The notes under the pieces are model-generated. The model was not told where the DNA came from. It saw only the letters and a program-made list of their open reading frames with translations, and made no database searches. This document shows, piece after piece, positions 38,288-46,419 of a DNA stretch of 64,000 nucleotides (position 1 is its first letter; the number at the start of each line of letters is the position of its first letter). Position numbers and translations under genes: made by a program. The stretch comes from Microbacterium sulfonylureivorans (lineage in GTDB: Bacteria; Actinomycetota; Actinomycetes; Actinomycetales; Microbacteriaceae), in NCBI RefSeq assembly GCF_003999995.1, contig NZ_RJAD01000003.1:430361-494360 (forward strand), written 5' to 3'.

Positions 38288-40550
38288 CGCACTGGATCCG
38301 CGCACCGGTCGTCGCGGCGGCGAACGGGTGCTGACGCTCGCGCTCCTGGCGGCCCTCATCGCTGCGCTCCTGCCGGTGCTGCGGGTCGTCAAGCCCGGCG
38401 GGTGGCTCCTGGGCTCCGTCGTGATCGCCGCACTCGTGCTCGCCGCGGGCTACGGGGCGCGGCGCTTCCGCCTGCCGGCGGTCGCGGTGAGCCTCATCGA
38501 AGCCGGCGTGTGGGTGGCCGTGATGACCGGCGTCTTCCTGCGCGACACCGCGCTCCTGTGGGTGGTGCCGACGCCGGAGACGATCCGGGCGGTGCCCGAG
38601 CTCATCGACGACGCGATGAGCGAGATCATCCTCGGCGCCGCACCGCTCGACGACGGTCCCGCCCTCGCCTTCCTCATCGTCGGCGCCATGGGGCTGCTCG
38701 CGATCATCGTCGATCACGTCGTGCTGACCGCACGGATGCCTCTCCTCGCGTCGATCGGCATCGTCACGGTGTCCCTCATCCCGGCGATCGCGGTTCCCCG
38801 CCAGGTCGACGTCATGGCGTTCGTCTTCCTCGCCGTCGCGATCCTCTTCCTCATCCGCGCGGAGACGCGGTCGCGCGAGCGCCCGCTGGAGCGGGCATCC
38901 GAGCGCACCGCCGGCGTCCCCGCCACCGCGGTCGGCATCGGCGCGATCGCCGTCGTCGTCGCCGTCGTGGCCACCCCCCTCCTCCCTCAGCCCGGCGTGC
39001 GCGCCGGCGCCGGCCTGGGGCCGGGCCCGGGCATCGATGCGACCCTCCAGCTCGGCGACGACCTGCGTCGTCCGGAGGAGGTCGAGGTGCTGCGGGTGCG
39101 CACCGACGCGCCGGCGCCGCCCTACCTCCGGGCCACGACGCTGTCGCGATTCGAAGGCGGCGTGTGGGAGCCCGACCGCGTGCGCACCGTGCCCCTCGAC
39201 AGCGAGTTCGGCCTCGGCGCCGTGAGCGTGACCGACGACGTGCGGGTGTCGGAGTACACGACCGATGTGGAGGTCGTGAACCTCGCATCGCTGTGGCTGC
39301 CGATCTCCTACCCGGCGGTCGAGGTCACGGGGCTCGACGGGCGGTGGGGCGCGGTGCCCTACAACCGGACGGTGATCTCTCAGTCGGGCACGACACAGGG
39401 CCAGACCTACACGGTGGTCTCGCATCAGCCGCGTCCGACGCTCGAGCAGATCCGCGCCGACACCGCGGGCGGTCCTCAGCTGCGCGACGAGACGACGTCG
39501 GTGCCTCCGGGGACTCCGGACATCATCGGCCAGCTCGCCGCGGAGGTGACCGCAGACGCCACCAACGACTACGACCGGCTGATCGCGATGCAGAAGTGGT
39601 TCCGCGGCGGCGCATTCCGCTACTCGCTCGACGCACCGGTGGAGGACGGATTCGACGGCAGCGGCGCCGAGGCCGTCGCGGAGTTCCTCGATCGGCGGGA
39701 GGGCTACTGCATCCACTTCGCGTCCGCCTTCGCACTGATGGCGCGCACGCTCCACATGCCCTCGCGGATCGTCGTGGGGTACCTTCCCGGCGTCGCCACG
39801 ACCGACGTGTTCGAGGAGCAGACCGTGTACTCCGTGTCGAGTTCGCTCCTGCACGCATGGCCCGAGGTCTATTTCGAAGAGGTCGGGTGGATCCCGTTCG
39901 AACCGACAGCCGGGCTGGGGGTGCCGACGCAGTTCTCGCCCGCGTCCGCGTTGCCCGGCGACCCCGACGATCCGAACTCGGCGACACCCGGTGCCACGCC
40001 GACACCCTCGGCGAGCACCGAGGCCGGCCCCAACGGACCGATCGATCCGCGCGACGAGGCACTGCCCGGCACGCCGCTCGGCGGGGTGAACCCGCTCCCC
40101 ACGCTCGGGGTCGTGCTGCTCATCCTGCTTCTGCTCGCCCTGCCCTTCCTCGTACGAGAGCTTCGTCGCCGCCAGCTCACGGTCGCCGCGCGCGGAGGCG
40201 ATGCGGCGTCGGCGTGGACGATCGTGCAGGATGCCGCGATCGACGTCGGCATCGCGGTACCGGCCAGTGAGAGCCCGCGTGCATTCGCCCAGCGCCTGAT
40301 CGCCGAGCACGGCGTCTCGCCCGACGCCATGCACACCCTCGCGACCGCGATCGAACGGGCGTCGTATGCTCCGTCCGGCGGCCGCGACTATTGGATGGGC
40401 GACGCGGCACTGGATGCCGCCACCCAGGTGCGCGCCGAGCTCCTCTCCACCGCGCCCGCCGCCCGGCGCATCCTGGCCGTGATCGCCCCCCGGTCACTCA
40501 TCGTCCGCCCGGGAAGCGTGTACGCAGGAGGCGCTCCCGCGACCAGGTAG
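38274..40550 (+). CDS. TgpA-like transglutaminase-domain membrane protein (DUF3488)
   Basis: 758 residues. About six N-terminal membrane helices (20-245), an extracytoplasmic transglutaminase-like domain with Cys479 in REGYCIHFA, His527 in LLHAWPEVYF and an acidic residue in WIPFEPT near 543, a Pro/Thr/Asp linker, a further membrane helix near 625-645 and a C-terminal cytoplasmic DUF4129-like segment. It completes the MoxR-DUF58-TgpA operon, proposed to act on the cell envelope. Substrate unknown. Confidence 0.92.
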   Translation: MSAPDALDPRTGRRGGERVLTLALLAALIAALLPVLRVVKPGGWLLGSVVIAALVLAAGYGARRFRLPAVAVSLIEAGVWVAVMTGVFLRDTALLWVVPTPETIRAVPELIDDAMSEIILGAAPLDDGPALAFLIVGAMGLLAIIVDHVVLTARMPLLASIGIVTVSLIPAIAVPRQVDVMAFVFLAVAILFLIRAETRSRERPLERASERTAGVPATAVGIGAIAVVVAVVATPLLPQPGVRAGAGLGPGPGIDATLQLGDDLRRPEEVEVLRVRTDAPAPPYLRATTLSRFEGGVWEPDRVRTVPLDSEFGLGAVSVTDDVRVSEYTTDVEVVNLASLWLPISYPAVEVTGLDGRWGAVPYNRTVISQSGTTQGQTYTVVSHQPRPTLEQIRADTAGGPQLRDETTSVPPGTPDIIGQLAAEVTADATNDYDRLIAMQKWFRGGAFRYSLDAPVEDGFDGSGAEAVAEFLDRREGYCIHFASAFALMARTLHMPSRIVVGYLPGVATTDVFEEQTVYSVSSSLLHAWPEVYFEEVGWIPFEPTAGLGVPTQFSPASALPGDPDDPNSATPGATPTPSASTEAGPNGPIDPRDEALPGTPLGGVNPLPTLGVVLLILLLLALPFLVRELRRRQLTVAARGGDAASAWTIVQDAAIDVGIAVPASESPRAFAQRLIAEHGVSPDAMHTLATAIERASYAPSGGRDYWMGDAALDAATQVRAELLSTAPAARRILAVIAPRSLIVRPGSVYAGGAPATR

Positions 40551-40553
40551 GAT
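40548..40553 (+). promoter_or_regulatory. -10 box of tRNA-Ser
   Basis: TAGGAT, whose first three bases are the stop codon of the TgpA-like gene. Transcription would begin about 16 nt before the tRNA. No clear -35 box was found. Confidence 0.35.
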
Positions 40554-40576
40554 GGTCTGCGGCCCTCCGGGGCCAC

Positions 40577-40661
40577 GGAGGATTCGCCTAGTGGCCTATG
40601 GCGCACGCTTGGAAAGCGTGTTGAGTGAAAGCTCTCAGGGGTTCGAATCCCCTATCCTCCG
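40577..40661 (+). tRNA. tRNA-Ser (anticodon GGA)
   Basis: 85 nt to the discriminator base. GGAGGAT pairs with ATCCTCC, the anticodon loop is TTGGAAA, the long variable arm typical of serine tRNAs is present, and the T arm reads GGGGTTCGAATCCCC. CCA is not encoded (GCCG follows). The integrase gene downstream points to this tRNA as an integration site. Confidence 0.96.
40640..40661 (+). other. Putative attachment site in the tRNA-Ser 3' end
   Basis: The T arm and acceptor 3' strand of tRNA-Ser are the usual crossover site of tyrosine integrases. The integrase gene lies 400 bp away and the tRNA remains intact, as expected when the element restores the 3' end. No second copy of this segment was seen by eye in the following 23 kb, so the distal att site is either diverged, lost or outside the window. 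Confidence 0.4.
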
Positions 40662-41059
40662 CCGCTCCGATCCCAGTGTTTTCAAGGGGTTTTTCGTCTG
40701 TCCAGGTCGCGTGACACACCTACTGGCACAGTTAACGCCGATTTCGGCCCCTCCAGAGGCCTGATTTTCCGCGGTTCGCGAATCGTGTGGAACTGGCCTG
40801 TTGCGACATGGCTGGCTCATGACACGACTGGAGCTAGCGGTTTTCGGACACGACTCTGAGTCGAAATCGAGCACGCCGACGCGCGCTGGCTCTTTCTCCG
40901 CGGCGAGAGGATAGCGATCGAGCAGCGCTGCGTCCCGGGCTTTCGACGGCATATCCTCGGCGCTTCGCGACTCCGGTATTCCACGGTCCCGGGACTTCGC
41001 CCCGCCCGATCGCTGATTGGCTGAGATCGGAGAAAGGACCCGTCTGAGGCTCTGCGGAC
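40662..41059. other. Intergenic region between tRNA-Ser and the integrase gene
   Basis: About 400 bp with no gene that I can support. It has a run of T/G near 40678-40696 (possible tRNA terminator region), and one copy of TCATGACAC at 40817-40825 that recurs as a tandem repeat upstream of the excisionase-like gene. It may hold integrase arm-binding sites. Confidence 0.4.
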
Positions 41060-42292
41060 CTAGGTCGTTGAGATCGCCTCGACTTGAACGGGGGCCAGCA
41101 GCTCCCCCACGAGGTCGGCGGCGCCGCGCTGTAGGGTGCGGACCGCATGCGAGTAGGTGTTGAGCGTGGTCTGGATGTCGGCGTGCCCGAGTCGCTCAGA
41201 GACGATCTTCGGATGCACACCGGCGCGCAGGAGCAGTGTCGCGTGCGTGTGCCGGAGCTCGTGGAGGTGGAGCCGGTCGAGATCGGGATGCGCGTCAGCC
41301 GCTGAGTTCACTCGCTCTCGCCATTGCCGCGAGAACTGGGTGGGGTTGTGCGGCCGACCGAACCTGTTGCAGAAGATCAGCTGCTCGCCGCGAGCGAGCT
41401 CGGGCGCGACAGCCCGCAGAAGATCCCGCTTCGTTCGCAGCGCGTGAGCCAGCCGCGCGTCGATGTCGACGTTGCGCACGCGACCGCTCTTGGTCTGACG
41501 GAAGTCGATGATCGGCTTCTTCCCCGCTTCCTTCACGTACGACATCGCTCGCGCGATCGTGATGACGTTGTTCTCGAGGTCGACGTCTTTCCATCGGACA
41601 CCGAGGATCTCACCGCGGCGCATCCCTGTGCCGAGCAGCGTCAGCCAGGCGAGCCAGAGGTAGTCGCCGGTGGACTGGGACCATTCCAGGAAGAGCCGAG
41701 CGTCCTCGGCCGACCAGGTCATCATCTCCGGCGGCGCCGCATCGATCTTCGTTGGCGGCGACGCACGCTTGGCCGGGTTCAGCCTGATGAGACCGTCTTC
41801 GAGCGCATGCTGCAGGATCTGAGACACCAGCACGTGGACGTGGCGGATGGTCGCAGGGCCCAGCGGTTCGCCGAAATGCCCGCGGTCCTTCCGTCCGTCA
41901 CGCTCGAGCTGCCGGTAGTAGCGGTTGAGCTGGTCTTTCGACACGTCGCACAATGGCGTGCGCCCGAGCGACGAATTCTCGACGTGGACGCGGTAGTGCT
42001 TGCGGTAGCCGGCGAGAGTTGTGGGACGCACCCGCAGCCCGTCGAAGTACTTCGCCGAATAGGCGTTCAGCGTCTCGCGAGTTTCCTCGACGTGAGCGCC
42101 TCGGCGGATGTCGACCTGAAGGTCGGCCAGCGCCTCTCGCGCCAGCCGCTCGGTTTCGAAACCACGGCGGAAGCGGCGCACCAATTCGCCGTCCGGACGG
42201 ACGACCCAGTAGGCGATGCGGTAACGGATCTCCCCCGAGGGCGTCGCGTACTGCGACAGCGTGCCTTCGTGATTCACCCGTCGAGCCATCAT
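41060..42292 (-). CDS. Tyrosine site-specific integrase
   Basis: 410 residues. N-terminal arm-binding region, a SAM-like core-binding domain (about 70-165) and the catalytic domain: Arg in GTGMRRGEIL, HELRHTHATLL (His-x-x-Arg), SERLGHADI and the nucleophile in LNTYSHAV. Typical of actinobacterial integrative elements inserting into tRNA genes. GAGGAG lies 5 nt before ATG 42292 (a second ATG follows at once). The stop of the upstream HTH gene overlaps this RBS, so the two form an operon. The gene reads toward tRNA-Ser. Confidence 0.93.
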   Translation of the reverse strand: MMARRVNHEGTLSQYATPSGEIRYRIAYWVVRPDGELVRRFRRGFETERLAREALADLQVDIRRGAHVEETRETLNAYSAKYFDGLRVRPTTLAGYRKHYRVHVENSSLGRTPLCDVSKDQLNRYYRQLERDGRKDRGHFGEPLGPATIRHVHVLVSQILQHALEDGLIRLNPAKRASPPTKIDAAPPEMMTWSAEDARLFLEWSQSTGDYLWLAWLTLLGTGMRRGEILGVRWKDVDLENNVITIARAMSYVKEAGKKPIIDFRQTKSGRVRNVDIDARLAHALRTKRDLLRAVAPELARGEQLIFCNRFGRPHNPTQFSRQWRERVNSAADAHPDLDRLHLHELRHTHATLLLRAGVHPKIVSERLGHADIQTTLNTYSHAVRTLQRGAADLVGELLAPVQVEAISTT

Positions 42293-42300
42293 GCTTCTCC

Positions 42301-42882
42301 TCAGCCGATCGACGGCCCTGTCGGCCCTGGTGCGCCGACGACCGGTCCGGTGGCATCAACCCTCGGCAACCTGATGCCTTCCGCCAGTCCGCCCACGCGC
42401 GCGCGATTCATGAGCCGTGTCGCGGTGCTCTGGCTCACGTGAAGATTGTCGGCGACAGTCTTCAAAGGCGGCATGCTCACCGCCGCCGCCAGGCGATAAA
42501 TGGTCGCCGCGTCGGCGATCATCTCGTCCGTCGTCCGCTCGGCTCGGTCGCGCATGCGCTTAAGGTACGCCGCGCCGGACTCGGAGTGGTCGGTATCGGT
42601 GGACACTGTGGAAACCATCAGGCCAGTCGCCTGCACTGCCCACTGAACCCGTACTTCGCGAAGTGTGAGGCTCGTCACTTCATCGCCTTCCGCCTTGCGT
42701 CCGACGCTGACGAGAGCCGCAGCGCTGCGCCCGAGCTGCCGATCGAATGTGATGTCCACGCGGATCGTGCCGGGAACATCGGGCTCCCCTTCGAGAATCG
42801 CCGTCCACGCTGCCGGGATTCGCACCCCGCTAGCCACCTCGACTCGGTTGTCGCTGACGTCGGCCACCGCAAGATCCACCAT
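42301..42882 (-). CDS. Hypothetical protein with C-terminal helix-turn-helix
   Basis: 193 residues. The N-terminal 100 residues are not recognised. Residues about 145-175 (PPLKTVADNLHVSQSTATRL) look like a helix-turn-helix, similar to regulators that accompany integrases. A Pro/Gly-rich tail follows. It is coupled to the integrase gene, so it may control excision or integrase expression. The divergent intergenic region carries a tandem repeat that could be its operator. ATG 42882 has GATACT 6 nt upstream, a possible leaderless start. Confidence 0.6.
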   Translation of the reverse strand: MVDLAVADVSDNRVEVASGVRIPAAWTAILEGEPDVPGTIRVDITFDRQLGRSAAALVSVGRKAEGDEVTSLTLREVRVQWAVQATGLMVSTVSTDTDHSESGAAYLKRMRDRAERTTDEMIADAATIYRLAAAVSMPPLKTVADNLHVSQSTATRLMNRARVGGLAEGIRLPRVDATGPVVGAPGPTGPSIG

Positions 42883-42923
42883 GAGGGCAGTATCTCAGGC
42901 CGCCAAACGATGGACAAGGCATG

Positions 42924-42945
42924 TCATGACACATTCATGACACAT
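42924..42945. repeat. Tandem 11-bp direct repeat upstream of the excisionase-like gene
   Basis: TCATGACACAT occurs twice in a row (42924-42934 and 42935-42945). The first copy is part of a perfect palindrome TGTCATGACA at 42922-42931. It lies between two divergent element genes; a 9-bp copy is also near tRNA-Ser at 40817. Probable binding site for the HTH or excisionase protein. Confidence 0.65.
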
Positions 42946-43012
42946 CTGGCTCACATCCGTGCTACGGTGTGGGCGCGTGCTGACATAGGTGGCTCAGAGA
43001 TTGGACAGGAAG

Positions 43013-43192
43013 ATGAACCGGTCAGATACATCCCTCGCACTCACATTCAAGGACGCTGCAACGCTTGTTGGAGTCGACTACCGCACGATCAAGGCCGGCG
43101 TCGACCGAGGGACCATCCCCAGCGTCCAGCTCGGCCCGCGGCGCATGATCCCCCGTGCGGCGTTGCTCCGGATCTTCGCTGTCGAAGCTTGA
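43013..43192 (+). CDS. Excisionase-like small DNA-binding protein
   Basis: 59 residues: LTFKDAATLVGVDYRTIK is a MerR/Xis-type helix-turn-helix, followed by a wing (GTIPSVQLGPRRMIPRAALL). This fits the excisionase family that directs integrases toward excision. It is divergent from the HTH-integrase operon and 18 bp before the replication-like gene. The start could also be the GTG at 42989; ATG 43013 has GGAC/AGGA just upstream. Confidence 0.7.
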   Translation: MNRSDTSLALTFKDAATLVGVDYRTIKAGVDRGTIPSVQLGPRRMIPRAALLRIFAVEA

Positions 43193-43210
43193 GTACGCAG
43201 CAACGGCATC

Positions 43211-43903
43211 ATGGTCGACGCCCGGCTCCCCTCCGAGTGGCTGGGGAGCATACGCATCGACAACCTGAGCGATCGAGCGTTTCGCGTCCTCGCAGGCGCG
43301 CTCATGTGGTGCAACGGTCAGGGAACCGACGGAATAGTTCCGCTCCGCTACACGAAGTACCTGCATCCCGACGGCGATGACACCGCCGCGTTCGAGGAGC
43401 TCGAGCACGCGGGACTTTGGCATCGGGATGATGAAGGCTTCACGCTTGTCGGCTGGTCCGACGGCCTGCGACAGTCCACCGCCGAAGAGGTGCAGCGCTA
43501 CCGTGAAGCCTCCCGACGTCGCCAGAAGGCCCACCGCGACCGCCGTCGTGGCATCGATGTCTCCGGGACAACCGCCATCCCTCGAGCATCGTCGGTGTCG
43601 CACGACGTTACGCATAACGCATCGGGTAGTGTCACGGCGGACGTAGGCTCAGGCTCCTTAAGATCTGCTGCCAACGGCAAGAGCGCCTACGTAAAGCGTG
43701 ACGTCACGCATAACGCCGACTCCCCTTTCTGCCGCAAGCATCCAGACGGTACCTCTGATCCCTGCGGCGCCTGCGCGCGAGCCAGAACCGCCCTCGCGGC
43801 TCGCCAGGCCACAATTCCGGGGCTGGGCTGGGACTGTTCAATCAACGGCCACAAGCTGGTCGTCGACGGGACCTGCGCCGTGTGCGCATCGCCCATCCGG
43901 TGA
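43211..43903 (+). CDS. Phage/element replication-type protein (putative)
   Basis: 230 residues. The first 105 residues (SIRIDNLSDRAFRVLAGALM, then HAGLWHRDDEGF and a basic QRYREASRRRQKAHRDRR helix) resemble the N-terminal winged-helix part of small replication or replisome-organiser proteins of actinobacterial phages and elements. The middle is low-complexity with two DVTHNA repeats, and the C-terminus has two Cys/His clusters (CRKHPDGTSDPCGAC and CAVC) that may bind zinc. The assignment is by pattern and by location after the excisionase-like gene. The internal 17-bp repeats could be an origin. Confidence 0.5.
   Translation: MVDARLPSEWLGSIRIDNLSDRAFRVLAGALMWCNGQGTDGIVPLRYTKYLHPDGDDTAAFEELEHAGLWHRDDEGFTLVGWSDGLRQSTAEEVQRYREASRRRQKAHRDRRRGIDVSGTTAIPRASSVSHDVTHNASGSVTADVGSGSLRSAANGKSAYVKRDVTHNADSPFCRKHPDGTSDPCGACARARTALAARQATIPGLGWDCSINGHKLVVDGTCAVCASPIR
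43604..43716 (+). repeat. Two 17-bp repeats inside the replication-like gene
   Basis: GACGTTACGCATAACGC at 43604-43620 and GACGTCACGCATAACGC at 43700-43716, one mismatch, 96 bp apart. The first has the inverted repeat CGTTA-CGCA-TAACG. They encode the DVTHNA motif twice, so protein or DNA selection could explain them. Confidence 0.6.
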
Positions 43904-43930
43904 GGCTTGATGCGTTTCGACCGGTCGGCC

Positions 43931-43954
43931 TCGCTAGCAGAGAAGTGCTAGCGA
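43931..43954 (+). terminator. Hairpin after the replication-like gene
   Basis: TCGCTAGCA, loop GAGAAG, TGCTAGCGA: a perfect 9-bp stem 28 bp after the stop codon. No T run. It may mark the end of the element's plus-strand operon. Confidence 0.6.
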
Positions 43955-44043
43955 CAAGGCGTTGGGCACGAGAGTGCGCCTTCGAGGGTCCTATTACGGG
44001 CAGGCGGGCGCGCACCGGCGCGCGATCGGCCCAAGTGACTGAG

Positions 44044-44583
44044 TCACCCGTTCCAGCGTGGATCGCTTCCGTCCAACACCGAGGGCCATGCCGACAGATC
44101 GGTACCAGATACCCAGGCCTCTTCGGTGTCTGATGGCATGTTGTCAGCGAAATGCTTCGTGGAGACCTCGTCGCGAAGCCACCCATCGACGGCGCTGGTT
44201 AGGAAAAGAGCGGCGCGGCCAATGGTTGCTAGATCTCCCGTGGCGATTGCTCGGCTCATCACGATCGTTAGGAATTGCGCGACGGCGATGTCCTGTTTTC
44301 CGAGGTAGGCGGTGAAGGTGTTGAGCGCGCCCGAAAAGTCTGCCGAGGCCGTCCGAGCTCCGGCGAGGTCGCCCGTCCCGGCCGTCCGCTGCAGTTCCGT
44401 GAGATGCTCGACGAGCCGCGCACCCTCCGCCCGCAGGTGAGATCTTTCACTTGCACGCCTTTCGCGGCTAGCTAGGTACAGCGCGATTCCGGAACTGACC
44501 AGGATCGCGGCCACTGGGATCAGGACTGAGCTCACCCAATCGATTCCGGACTCGACAGTGACGCTTATCTGATCCGCTTCCAC
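44044..44583 (-). CDS. Single-pass membrane protein, unknown
   Basis: 179 residues. After an N-terminal segment a membrane helix (about 20-40, SSVLIPVAAILVSSGIALYL) is followed by a charged helical domain with RRASERSHLRAEGARLVEHL, probably a coiled coil in the cytoplasm. The C-terminal part is helical and acidic. No family was recognised. Start at GTG 44583, because a TAGAGT box ends 7 nt before it. It resembles in layout the small membrane protein at 50135, without clear sequence identity. Confidence 0.55.
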   Translation of the reverse strand: MEADQISVTVESGIDWVSSVLIPVAAILVSSGIALYLASRERRASERSHLRAEGARLVEHLTELQRTAGTGDLAGARTASADFSGALNTFTAYLGKQDIAVAQFLTIVMSRAIATGDLATIGRAALFLTSAVDGWLRDEVSTKHFADNMPSDTEEAWVSGTDLSAWPSVLDGSDPRWNG

Positions 44584-44590
44584 ACTTGGC

Positions 44591-44596
44591 ACTCTA
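44591..44596 (-). promoter_or_regulatory. -10 box, leaderless
   Basis: TAGAGT on the minus strand, 7 nt before GTG 44583. An in-frame GTG overlapping the box itself cannot be the start of this transcript. Confidence 0.4.
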
Positions 44597-44758
44597 CGTC
44601 CTCACTAACGCTCAAGTCCTCGTGAGCTGGACCTGTCGGCGGCGCTACGGCACGCAACGAGTCCATGAGCGGGCCGACAGCGCCCGGTCGATCGAGGTGG
44701 CGCTGCTCGTCTGATGGTGTGGGTAGCCGTAGTCTTCGTTCGGAAGAATGGGGGCCGG

Positions 44759-45694
44759 ATGCGCCGGTTGGACGCGTTGCGCAATTGGCGTGAGCGGTGG
44801 AAACAGCCGGAGGCCCGGGCGGCTGCTCGACAGATAGCCACCGAGCTTCTAGTGGGCCGCCTGCGGACGGTCTCGCCTTTCGGCCGTGTGGAAGGTCGCG
44901 TGGATCTCCGGGGCCTGCAGGTGGACCTGTTGACTGCCACGCACGATCCGATGCTAGAGCGGGTCACCGCGCGCGAAGGTGAATGGTCTGCTCTCGACCT
45001 CACCGGTGCGGGCCTGTCCGGGATGAGCTGGTTCAACCTTCAGGTCGCGGATTGCGTGCTCGACGACGCACAGCTGGACGACCTCCGCTGCTGGGCCGTC
45101 GAGGTGTCGGATTGTTCCGCACATCGTGCGTCGCTGCGGTCGGCACAGATCGGCAGTACGGTCGGCGGGCATACGCGATCGCGATGGCAGCGCATCGAGA
45201 TGTCGGGCGCCGATGTCCGCCGCCTGGTGGGCGACGTCGAGCTGATAGACGTCGACCTGAGCCGCGCGAAGTTCAGCGCCACCGACCTCGGCCGGTCCGA
45301 TCTCATCCGGGTGCGCTTCGCCGGGCGCGTCGACAACCTCACCATCGGTGCGCGCCGCGTCGAGGAGGGGGCTGGTTCCTGGGCACTCAGTGATGTCGAT
45401 TTCTCAGGCGCTGACCCTATCGGCCTGCAACTGCTGGGCGTTGACTACGGAACACCCGCCGTGGATGTTCGCCTTCCAGATGATGACCGGCACTGGATCA
45501 TCCGCGACTGGCGGGAATTCCTCACTCGCGTGGCATCCAACGCGCCCGGCGACCTTCAACGAGATGCTGAGATTTGGGTGGACTTCGCACGGGGATGCCT
45601 TGGACTGCGGCAACGATGGGGCTTCACGACTGTCGCCGACGCCACCGCGTACGCCGGAGAGCCGTTCGCGGAATACCTCGCTTCCTGCCGATAG
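44759..45694 (+). CDS. Pentapeptide-repeat-like protein
   Basis: 311 residues. A basic N-terminus with RNWRERWKQPEARAAARQIA, then repeated A(D/N)LxX-like units from about 75 to 210 (ALDLTGAGLSGMSWFN, LDDAQLDDL, VDLSRAKFSATDLGRSDLI). Such repeats fold into a right-handed quadrilateral beta-helix. The role is unknown; some family members mimic DNA, others are scaffold or effector proteins. A short C-terminal domain follows. ATG 44759 has GGGGG upstream; an in-frame ATG at 44714 is an alternative. Confidence 0.65.
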   Translation: MRRLDALRNWRERWKQPEARAAARQIATELLVGRLRTVSPFGRVEGRVDLRGLQVDLLTATHDPMLERVTAREGEWSALDLTGAGLSGMSWFNLQVADCVLDDAQLDDLRCWAVEVSDCSAHRASLRSAQIGSTVGGHTRSRWQRIEMSGADVRRLVGDVELIDVDLSRAKFSATDLGRSDLIRVRFAGRVDNLTIGARRVEEGAGSWALSDVDFSGADPIGLQLLGVDYGTPAVDVRLPDDDRHWIIRDWREFLTRVASNAPGDLQRDAEIWVDFARGCLGLRQRWGFTTVADATAYAGEPFAEYLASCR

Positions 45695-45772
45695 AAGCGA
45701 ACCCTCGCCCGCCAATGCGGTTCGCCACCGCACGAGTGCGGGTCCCGCTGGGCGCCCTGACACTGCCGTCCA

Positions 45773-45778
45773 TATGCT
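45773..45778 (+). promoter_or_regulatory. -10 box of the GNAT gene, leaderless
   Basis: TATGCT followed by 6 nt and the ATG at 45785. Confidence 0.45.
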
Positions 45779-45784
45779 CTCCAT

Positions 45785-46348
45785 ATGGTTTCGCTTGTGC
45801 TGCCCGATCACTCACGCTGGCCGTCATGGATCGACGCGATCGATGAGTTCGACGGGGCGGTTCTCCACGGCTTCTCAACGTTCGGGTTCGATCCCCTCCA
45901 CTTACGCCTGCCCGATGTCTTTGATCGATGGCTGAACCGAGAGATCCGGCAGCGCACCGAAGGCCAAGACGGATTCGTGCCGGCGACAGTGTGGTGGATC
46001 GTGGACGACGCGGCGCCCTCTCACGTCCTCGGATCAATCCACCTTCGCCATGAGTTGAACGATGTCCTGCTCGCCGACGGGGGCCACGTCGGATACGGAA
46101 TTCGACCCTCCGCGCGCGGTCGCGGCGTCGCGACGGCGGCGCTCGAGCTATGCCTCGATCATGCACAGCAACAGGGCATCGCCAACGCCCTCCTTGTCTG
46201 CGAGACCGATAACCCGGCATCCCGGCGAACAATCTTGAAGGCGGGCGGGGTTCTGGAGAACACGTCCGGCACCTTCGAGCGGTACTGGGTCGCACTCAAC
46301 GGGCCCCGCAACCCTTCGTCCGAACCAGGCGAGAGATCGAGCGAGTAA
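45785..46348 (+). CDS. GNAT-family acetyltransferase
   Basis: 187 residues. Acetyl-CoA binding pattern HVGYGIRPSARGRGVATAAL near residues 99-118, followed by ALLVCETDNPASRRTILKAGG, the standard end of the GNAT fold with the Asn and aromatic positions. The substrate cannot be inferred; relatives acetylate amino groups of small molecules or proteins. Monocistronic with a leaderless promoter. The neighbouring gene on the minus strand converges with it. Confidence 0.88.
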   Translation: MVSLVLPDHSRWPSWIDAIDEFDGAVLHGFSTFGFDPLHLRLPDVFDRWLNREIRQRTEGQDGFVPATVWWIVDDAAPSHVLGSIHLRHELNDVLLADGGHVGYGIRPSARGRGVATAALELCLDHAQQQGIANALLVCETDNPASRRTILKAGGVLENTSGTFERYWVALNGPRNPSSEPGERSSE

Positions 46349-46419
46349 CAGCCGAGCGCTAGTTGCTCCAAAGTCGGTCGATCACGCGCGCCAACCAAAA
46401 ACCACCGTGTCGGGAGAAC

